DNA of 64,000 bases from Gloeopeniophorella convolvens (taxonomy: Eukaryota > Basidiomycota > Agaricomycetes > Russulales): assembly GCA_022496205.1 (NCBI GenBank), contig WTXD01000088.1:23376-87375 (forward strand). The letters run 5' to 3'. Below the pieces are notes generated by a model, which did not search any database, was not told where the DNA came from, and saw nothing but the letters and a program-made list of their open reading frames with translations. Of this stretch, positions 57,060 through 64,000 are shown piece after piece. Within the stretch, counting starts at the first letter, position 1. Every line of letters begins with the position of its first letter. The position numbers and the translations under genes were made by a program.

Positions 57060-57900
57060 AAGTCCCTGTACATAACACTTCGCCCAATCAGATTAGTGAA
57101 CAGATCGATCAAGGTCCAGTTCCGTGACATGCACCCCTGCCACACAAGCATTACCCAGGAAATACAACCCAGCCCTGTGCACCTCCGGGACCCACATAAG
57201 AAGTTCCCCACTGGAACCGCAAACCCAGCCGTCACCAGCGATCCTGGACTGCCATTTTCTGAAGCTGAGCGGGTTTTTAAGTGTGGGGCTTGCCATGGAC
57301 TGGGTGCGGGCCATAAAGGGAGACTTGTTACTCTCGTGGATGTCTGCGATGGGTGGGGGACAGAGGCCTCGTCCGCGCAGCGAATCAGCAGCCGTTTCCC
57401 CAACGGATTCCTTCCAAAGTCGAACTGTCCCATCTTCTGAGCCAGACGCAATGGATCGACCATCTGGCGAGAACGCGACAGACCAGATCAACCTTGCGTG
57501 CCCGGAAAATGGCCCTGCGACCATTTCTCCTGTCCTAGAGTCCCAGACGCGAATGGTTCTGTCGTCCGATCCTGAGGTAAGGTGATCGCCACCAGGCGAG
57601 AACGCAACTGAGTTGACTTCGTCAGAATGGCCCTCAAATGGTTCCACGACCAGCGACCCTGTCGTGGCGTCCCAGACATGGATTATCTTGTCCCCCAACC
57701 CTGACGCGAGACGTAGACTAACAGAGGAGAACACCACAGACTAAACTGAGCCCTCGTGCCCAACAAACGGTCCGGCTACGAAGATTCCTGTCCTGGCGTC
57801 CCAAACGCGGACCGTCTTGTCATAAGAGCCAGAGGCGATATTCTGACGCATCTCCGGAGAAAACGCGACAGAACGCACGACGTCAGTGTGCCCCTCCAAT
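57060..57900 (-). pseudogene. NLR5: truncated 3' relic of a C2-NACHT-WD40 gene
   Basis: Only the last WD40 repeats and the tail survive. The minus-strand frame 57737-57093 reads SGSDDRTIRVWDSRTGE, VRLWKESVGE and ELLMWVPEVHRAGLYF, with a stop in place of the usual RFVHGSDW (RSVH then stop). Upstream of 57737 another WD40 repeat ([18 protein letters not shown]) lies in a shifted frame behind a stop. Homology ends abruptly at about 57900, where sequence related to 28800-29250 (an NLR upstream block) begins. The body of the gene is therefore deleted. Confidence 0.85.
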
Positions 57901-58560
57901 CAAAATTGATGCAGCGGAACTTGCTGAGAGCGATGGCCACGTGGAGCTCTGCAGCCAACACAGCCAACACCAAGGCGCAGCGGCCGCTGTCCCAGTGCCA
58001 ACTCCTGTCGACGTGGACTCACGTTGGGACAACATAGCCATGGCCCCTGGATAGTCCAGCCCCAACTCATGTTCACGTTCACGTTCCCAAGCAGAAAGGC
58101 CTTGCACCCTCTGGATCAAAGTGCGTCGCCTGTCACCCTCCCATGTGCCATGCAGCTAATGCGTGTTTCTAACAAGAGGGTGCAAATTGTCGACATTCAC
58201 TACGCCGACGGTGCCGCACCGTGTGTTCCCCTCTCCCCGTTTCCTCAATGATTATAAGCAACATTCCCATGCAATATGAATAAATTAGAGTTGCGAGGCT
58301 GCTGCCATTCCTGACGAGTCACTGTCATCACCGTCGCTGCTCTTACTGAATACGATCTCACGAGCCGTCGCTTTCAACTCTATACTTCCACCTTAATCTT
58401 AGCCAAATCCCTCAATGCGTGGGCTACACTCTCCAATAGAACAACCAACCACTTTGCTGTCACTTTCGACGTCTTCACACCTCGCAATATGTAAGACACA
58501 AACGCACGAAGACTTTGGAATACAATTTTGGTCACAGATTTTAAACGCTTATCGCTCGTT
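57901..58560. repeat. NLR upstream block joined to the NLR5 relic; CACGTG at 57938
   Basis: 57915-58275 matches 28810-29250 upstream of NLR3, including GCCACGTGGAGCTC and the segment near 58090-58150. 58280-58560 contains no gene I can support. Confidence 0.5.
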
Positions 58561-58579
58561 CTATCCCGTCTGTGGGCTC

Positions 58580-59251
58580 CTACGCCTCAAATCCTGGATA
58601 TCCGCGCGCCCTGAAATCCTTGACGGACTCATCTACCATATCCTTCAAAGGAATGTCCGTCTTCAGCCCGAGTATATCTGCTGCCTTGGTCGTTTTAAAG
58701 TTGTAAAGGATGGGAACCCCCTTTATCAAGTCTGGCTCCCCGCGTGGCACATTCTTGACTCCGAGTTGAGCGGCGGCATCCACTGAGGCGCGCGTCAGCT
58801 CTTGATAATGCCACAGGACTATGATTGCTACTTACAGATTTCCTGGTAGAAGAAGGGACCTGAGTTGATGATAAACCGTTCGCCACCGGCAGCTGGCGTA
58901 CTTATAGCGCGCACGTGCGCTTCTGCAACCACCTCGACGTGGGCCCAAGATACTTGTTCTTCCAGGTCAGAGCCCTTACATGCACCAGTGAGTGTGTCAT
59001 AAACCAGATGCTGGGAAGTGTTGATGTCCTCGACCCTAGGTGCAGGGGTGAGGGACGGCTGCAAAGACGTTTAATCAATCCATTGTGATTAAAAGGTAAA
59101 GTTGTCTTACCCCGAAGACATATGGTGGGTTGATCGTGACGAGATCCCAAGATATCTCCAACTTGTGTGCTGCTACGAAGTCCCATGCAGCGCGCTCTGC
59201 GAGCGTCTTTGATGTACCATGTTGAAGCGCAGTAGAGGGTGGAGTGACAAC
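58580..59251 (-). pseudogene. NAD(P)-dependent epimerase/reductase (Gre2-like), 3' half
   Basis: Exons on the minus strand: 59111-59251 (5' truncated), 58836-59058, 58580-58792, with introns 59059-59110 and 58793-58835. The product is an extended SDR: TLAERAAWDFVAAHKLEISWDL, TINPPYVFGPSLTP, then HVEVVAEAHVRAIS, ERFIINSGPFFYQEI and a C-terminus ending FRARGYPGFEA. This matches the dihydroflavonol/methylglyoxal-reductase (Gre2/GRP2) family. The catalytic YxxxK motif reads HGTSK, so Tyr is replaced by His. The frame stops at the copia LTR at 59252. The Rossmann half must lie beyond the element, right of 64000. The gene is disrupted. Confidence 0.75.
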
Positions 59252-59699
59252 TGAAGGACACAGAGTGATGCTCAGTCAAGGAAGGTCAAAAGACTTGATT
59301 ACAACAATACCTGAAGGACACAGAGTGACGCTGTAAGGTAGTGTAAGTATAAGAAAGTAGAAAAGAGCGTAAGTGTACTTGCCTCAGTCAAGGAAGGTCA
59401 AAAGACTGAGGCTACAAAGGCGAAGAAAGGAGTCCTTATATACTGTAAGGAGCAACAGATAGCATGTGATAAACACTGCTTAGAAAGCCTAGGAGACCCA
59501 CATGAAACGGAGTAAGAGTGGGTACCGGAGTACAAGGTGGGTCATGGAATGCCCTAGAAGAGTCCAGAACACGGAAACGAATGTGGGGCTGAGCACAGCC
59601 TTAAGTCTAGAACATTATGTACACAAGATAAGATAGTCCTTGATCATTAGGTCCATATCTAATCTAATCAGAGCCGCCAGGACACTATCCGTCTCAACA
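59252..59699 (-). repeat. 3' LTR of the copia element
   Basis: On the minus strand the LTR starts TGTTGAGACGG at 59699, right after a polypurine tract GGGGGA (59700-59705), and ends in CA at 59252. Within it TGAAGGACACAGAGTGA occurs twice, 60 bp apart (59252 and 59312), and TCAGTCAAGGAAGGTCAAAA occurs twice. The exact outer boundary is therefore either 59252 or 59312. Confidence 0.65.
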
Positions 59700-59721
59700 T
59701 CCCCCGTGATCAAGACATCCA

Positions 59722-61439
59722 TCATCCTACTAAACCCATTTGCCCAGAGAGCAGGGAGTGGCGCGATTTGGCAAGTGACTTTGTTAAGCCATCTGCTACC
59801 ATGTCCTCTGTCTTGGTGCGAACCAGATCTACGACGTTGTTTTGAACATACTCGCGGATCTTGTGGTGCTTTAGCTGGATATGTTTGGATCTCCTGCCAG
59901 TAACTGGATTGCTGGCGAGGTCAACTGAACCTTTATTGTCGCCATGCAACAGGATTGGATCTTCAACATTGTATCCTAGCTCAGAGTAGAAGCTCTGATA
60001 CCACGCGGCTTGATTGCCAGCGTCGGTTAAGGCCATGTACTCGGCTTCAGTGGTGCTGAGGGCGATGGTCTTTTGCTTGCGCGAGGACCAAGAGATTGCG
60101 CCTTCTGCTAGAAGGAATACGTAGCCAGAGGTGGAACGATAGTCGTCTGGGTTGTCTCCCCAGCTTGAGTCGGAGTAACCATAAAGTCCGACCCCATTGG
60201 CCCCATCATAGCGGATGCGATAGTTAATAGTCCCCTTGAGGTATTTGAGGACATATTTTGCAAGGCTTAGATGTTTTGGTGAGGGATTTGCTGCGTACTG
60301 GGCAAGGCGTCCCACAGCAAAGGAAATGTCCAGTCTAGTGCCAAGGTTTGCATAGAGCAAACTTCCGATGAGAGATTGATAGTACTGTCTCTCTTCAGCG
60401 GATGCCTCCTTATCTGACTTGACAAGGTGCACTTCGGCGCCGGCAGGAAGGGGGGTGAGGTTAGGATCGGCACCATCCAGCTTGAATTGCTTCAGCTTGT
60501 GGAGGATATATCCAGACTGGTCAATCTCTAGGCGGCGTAAGGGTCGATCGCGAGTGATGCGAACCCCGAGGTAGGACTGGATTTCTCCAAGATCCGTCAT
60601 CTCATAGCGCGCACTAAGAGCAGCCTTGATGCGAGTAACCTCAGATAGGGAGTTCCCCATCAGTGTGATGTCGTCAATGTATAGAATAATGATGATTTTT
60701 ATATCCCCCCACATTGAAGATACACATAGATCCCAGCATCTGAGACCGTGCGCGTGAAGCCGAGTTCCTCAAGAACTCCATGGAATTGCAAGTTCCATGC
60801 GCGTGAAGCTTGTTTGAGACCGTATATTGCCTTTTTAAGGCGGCAGACCTTGTTCTCCTAGCCTGGTACTGCGAAACCTTGTGGTTGCTCCATATAGATT
60901 TCTTCATCCAGGTTGCCATGAAGGAACGCCGACTTGACGTCCATCTGGTGGATTTCCCAATCCTCTAGCGCAGCTAACGCTAGTAAGAGTCGTAGTGACT
61001 CAAATCTGGCAACTGGAGAGAAGGTTTTGTCGTAGTCTATCCTGGGGACTTGTGTAAAGCCCTTTGCCACCAACCGAGCTCGAAAGCGTCCATCTGCTTT
61101 GAGCTTGAAAACCCATTTGGATTTTACTGCTTTGCGACCTGCAGGGAGATCCATTAACTCCCATGTGCCGTTCTTGGCAAGAGCGTCCATTTCATATTGG
61201 CACGCTTCAGTCCATTCCTCCGCGTTTTCAGACCGCATTGCCTCTTTATAAGTGGCAGGATCTTCACCAATTGCAGCTGCAAGTAGCTCTGCAATTCCCA
61301 GACGTCCAGACCGGAATTCAGCGTTATCTCCAGAGTAGTACTTGGGGTTAGGACGATGCGGGCGCGCAGTGCGCCGCACAGGCCGAGCCTCATCCATTTC
61401 CCTAAGTAGCCGGCTACGCTGCTCGGCATCCCCCCGCAT
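59722..61439 (-). pseudogene. copia reverse transcriptase and RNase H (broken)
   Basis: RT begins with WELMDLPAGRKAVKSKWVFK, then ARLVAKGFTQ, FSPVARFESLRLLLALAA and QMDVKSAFLHGNLDEEIYM. A TAG interrupts after QGFAVPG at 60858. The catalytic LYIDDITLMG follows in 60714-59722, with SLIGSLLYANLGTRLDI and the RNase H segment ALSTTEAEYMALTDA..LHGDNKGS and HIQLKHHKIRE. The frame ends at 59722, just before the polypurine tract. Confidence 0.88.
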
Positions 61440-61478
61440 TTGCTCAGGAGTTGGGCGGGGTGGATCTACTACTGGTGG

Positions 61479-62617
61479 CTAAATTATAGGTTCCAGTCTC
61501 TCCATATGTGGAGATACCATGGCTGGCCGGTGAACTGGCTGTGTGGTGTGTCTTTGAGGGGTCTGAGGGACCGGTGTTTGTCTGAATAGAGGTGGAGGGG
61601 TGACAGGTCGCTTTACAATGAAGGGGTTTTCTTCCTGTTTTTCTTCCTTTGCAGGCGGATTAGGTGGCACAGGAGAGGGAACAGGAGGTGGTGGAGGCGG
61701 TGGATTCGCCGGTGGGATAGCAAGTTGTACCGTTGGCACTGGTAAGACAACTGGGGCTGGTTGGAGAACAGTAGAGGACGGCTCAGGCCTCTGCTTAGAT
61801 GGGAATGTGCTCTCATCAAAGGTCACATCGCGGGACACTTCAATAGAGTGAGTACGTCCATTCCATAGTCGGTAGCCCTTAGAACTCGACTCGTACCCAA
61901 CAAACGTGGTCTCAATTGCCTTAGCGTCGAGTTTCCTACGTTTGTCACTAGGCACATGTTTGTATGCCAAGCATCCGAAGACGCAAAGTAAGAGACATCA
62001 GGAGTGTGACCAGCACTCCAGCGCTCAATGGGTGTGCGCCACTCAAGTGTTCTGGTAGGGGTACGGTTATAGACGTGCACAGCAGCGCCTACCGCTAATT
62101 CCCAGAAGCCGAAAGACAGTCCAGCATGATGTAGCATAGACAGTGCCTTATCCATAATGGTGCGGTTAAACCACTCGGCTTTACCATTCTGCTGAGGCGA
62201 CCCTGGCATCGTGGTGTGATGCTCAATTCCCTTCTCAGTGAGGATCTCCTTGACAGTGCCCAACAGGTACTCGCCACCTCGGTCTGAATGCAGAGCCTTT
62301 AGCGGTTGGGCGGTTTGAGTTTCCGCCCATGCTAGGAACTTCCTGAAGGCTGCAGCAAACTGATCCTTGGTTTTAAGGTAAAAGACAACTGCATGACGCG
62401 AGTAGTCGTCTATGAAAGTGGCTGTGTACCGGGCACCTTGGATGGAGTCCTTCTGCATAGGCCCGCAAGATCGCTGTGAACGATTTCTAGAATGCGAGAG
62501 GCCTTTTTGGAGGAGTGAGGGAAGGGAAGTGTGTGCTCTTGCCAAATTCACAAGCTGGACAAGGAGCAGAGGGCACGACTGAGCTATCAAGTGCAAGACC
62601 CTTGACAGAGTCTGCAT
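61479..62617 (-). pseudogene. copia integrase core and C-terminal region (broken)
   Basis: The DDE core includes FIDDYSRHAVVFYLKTKDQ, LHSDRGGEYL and the E helix HHTTMPGSPQQNGKAEWFNRT. The part after LEWRTPIERWSAGHTPD is shifted near 61965 and continues as KHVPSDKRRKLDAKAIETTF. A Pro-rich linker (61480-61750) then ends at a TAA. The start overlaps the protease frame and is also shifted (62500-62600). Confidence 0.87.
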
Positions 62618-64000
62618 GGCGCTTTAGGGTTTCATATGATACATGACCCATGCGCTGATGCCAGAGGTCCAAAGTGAGGGCAGTGGACCCAACATGTGCA
62701 TTGAGGGACTGTACTGAGGCGTCTAACCAGTAAAGGTTGCCTTCTAAGTAGCCCGTTGCAACATGACTCTGGTTGACAGAGATTTTAAAGGAGCGTTCCT
62801 CAAACGTGACAGTGGCCCCCTTCTGTGCTAGAGCACGCGTAGATATAAAGCGTGTCTTGACATTTGGAATATGCAGCACATTGTTGAGGGTTATCACGGA
62901 GTTCTGTCCTGTTTTGAAGACGACGGTGCCAACACCACATTGCTCGACTGTAGAGTTGTCTCCCAGGCTTATACTGCCTTTGGTGAGGGAGTAGTCTGTG
63001 AAGTCGGAGCGATAGGGAGTGATATGGTGTGTTGCGCCAGAGTCCATCATCCAGCGGGATCGTACAGAGGCATAAAGGGAAACGCGCAGTTCATTGTCCA
63101 CCTCCTGAATAGTGGCGGTGGTAGGTACTAATACATGCGCGTTGGTGGACTTGTTACTGTCCGCCACCTTGTTGCCCTTGGCATCCACCTTTCCATCCTC
63201 AATGTCCTTCTTCAGCTTGCGGCAATCAGGGCGGATGTGACCTTTTTTCTTGCAGTAGTGGCAAGTCACATCCTTTTTCTTGGGTTTGTCACCCTTGCCC
63301 TTGATGGGCGCCCTGGCCGCGTTGAGAGAGCCATTGGACTGACGGCGCGTTTCCTCATTGAGGATTGTTTGCGCGATGTTGTCGTGCTCCAGCTTTGAGG
63401 GCAAGCTGGCAGCGAGGATGGTGGAGGCCACTGTGTCATATGACGACGGCATGGCCTGGAGGAGGATGAGGCAGAACTGGAGGTCAGAGATCCCCATGCC
63501 CGCAGAGGTGAGGTTGTTCCTCAGCGCGTTCAGCTCATTGAGCTGAGGTGTCATTGGCTTGGGTCGTCCAGCCGCGCTTGGGTCAAGCTGACCCAGTTGT
63601 TGAAGGCCGTAGTGGCCCCAACGCCCGCATAGGTTTCCCTAAGCTTTTCCCACTTGTGAGCCACTGTGGGGTAAGTGGCGTCGCTCTCAATGGAGCTCCA
63701 GATGGTGTAGGCCATGTGGGACATAAAGTATCCCTTCATGACACCTTGGGCAGTGTCCCAGTCTTCTTGGGTGGCATGGGACGGTACGGTTTTGAGCTCC
63801 AAGAGCCCGCCAAGGTTTGCCATCATGAGGAGGCCTTTGAACGAGGTGGACCACTCGTTCCAGTTGGAGCCCTCAAACTTGTTGCCCGGATTGGGCGTGA
63901 GCTTCATGTCCTTGAGATTGAGTCTCATGGACGTGGTGGAGGCAGGAAGGGAAGCGGTTTGCACCGGCTGCGCAGGGAGGAAAGCAGATGGAGAGGATGG
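62487..64000 (-). pseudogene. copia gag, zinc knuckle and protease (broken)
   Basis: The gag part (63551-64000, open to the window edge) has the UBN2-like KFEGSNWNEWSTSFKGLL and YTIWSSIESDATYPTVAHKW. The frame changes at an ATGA near 63551. The next frame has the CCHC knuckle CHYCKKKGHIRPDC, the aspartic protease DSGATHHIT and the GAG-pre-integrase LWHQRMGHVSYETLKRHADS with CPACEFGKSTHFP. Confidence 0.87.

Larger units (their letters stand above)
59252..64000 (-). mobile_element. Defective Ty1/copia LTR retrotransposon, 5' end beyond window
   Basis: The element is oriented on the minus strand with its 3' LTR at low coordinates. Order from the right: gag, zinc knuckle, protease, GAG-pre-integrase, integrase, reverse transcriptase, RNase H, which is the copia order. 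Several stops and frameshifts break the polyprotein: near 63551, 62500-62600, 61965, 61480 and 60858. It interrupts the Gre2-like gene at 59251/59252. The 5' LTR and primer site are outside the window. Confidence 0.9.

Noticed and set aside
61600..61851. Glycine-rich plus-strand frame
   Set aside because: It is the antisense of the proline-rich linker of the copia polyprotein.

Overview
The window looks like nuclear DNA of an agaricomycete (basidiomycete) fungus. Genes are cut by very short introns (about 43-93 nt, mostly 50-62) with GT..AG ends. NACHT-WD40 NLR (STAND) genes, an F-box protein of basidiomycete type, a Tad1-like LINE and a Ty1/copia element all fit. Ceratobasidiaceae/Rhizoctonia is a plausible guess from protein style, but the sequence alone cannot prove it.

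The main content is a tandem array of paralogous NLR genes, all on the minus strand. They are a 5' part at the left edge (NLR0, 1-1540), NLR1 (4331-10124), NLR2 (12579-18368), NLR3 (22572-28362), NLR4 (35473-41408) and a truncated 3' relic (NLR5, about 57060-57900); a second tiny 3' relic lies at 21140-21390. Each full gene encodes a C2-like domain, a helical STAND N-terminal region, a NACHT NTPase and exactly 14 WD40 repeats. Two subtypes alternate (B-A-B-A-B) with the same exon plan. By my reading only NLR3 is fully in frame. NLR1 and NLR2 carry a frameshift in the C2 exon, and NLR4 has an 11-bp duplication that rewrites its C-terminus.

Convergent to the NLRs, on the plus strand, are seven decayed copies (a-g) of a small gene that I recognise as RNA polymerase III subunit RPC9 (Rpc17/CRCP). 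It appears to have been carried along as part of the duplicated unit. Every copy has its own lesions. Two more repeated blocks of unknown function accompany the units: block X at about 10.5, 18.8 and 41.7 kb, and block X' at about 32.6 and 47.1 kb.

Ordinary genes are few: an intact 13-exon methionine aminopeptidase 1 (43843-45681), an F-box-like gene or pseudogene (about 30954-32230), and the 3' half of a Gre2-like reductase (58580-59251). Mobile DNA has invaded the array: a MITE-like element in the NLR0 upstream region (1979-2901), a second candidate with inverted ends (34581-35192), a 7.6-kb Tad1-like LINE with 15-bp target duplications downstream of RPC9 copy g (48991-56574), and a defective copia element (59252 to beyond 64000) that splits the reductase gene.

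Functionally this reads as a birth-and-death NLR cluster of the kind linked to fungal non-self recognition. New copies arise by duplication of an RPC9+NLR unit and die by single frameshifts, by unequal recombination (junctions near 21.39 kb and 57.9 kb) and by transposon insertion. Exon boundaries were read by eye and may be off by a base or two, most likely in NLR4.
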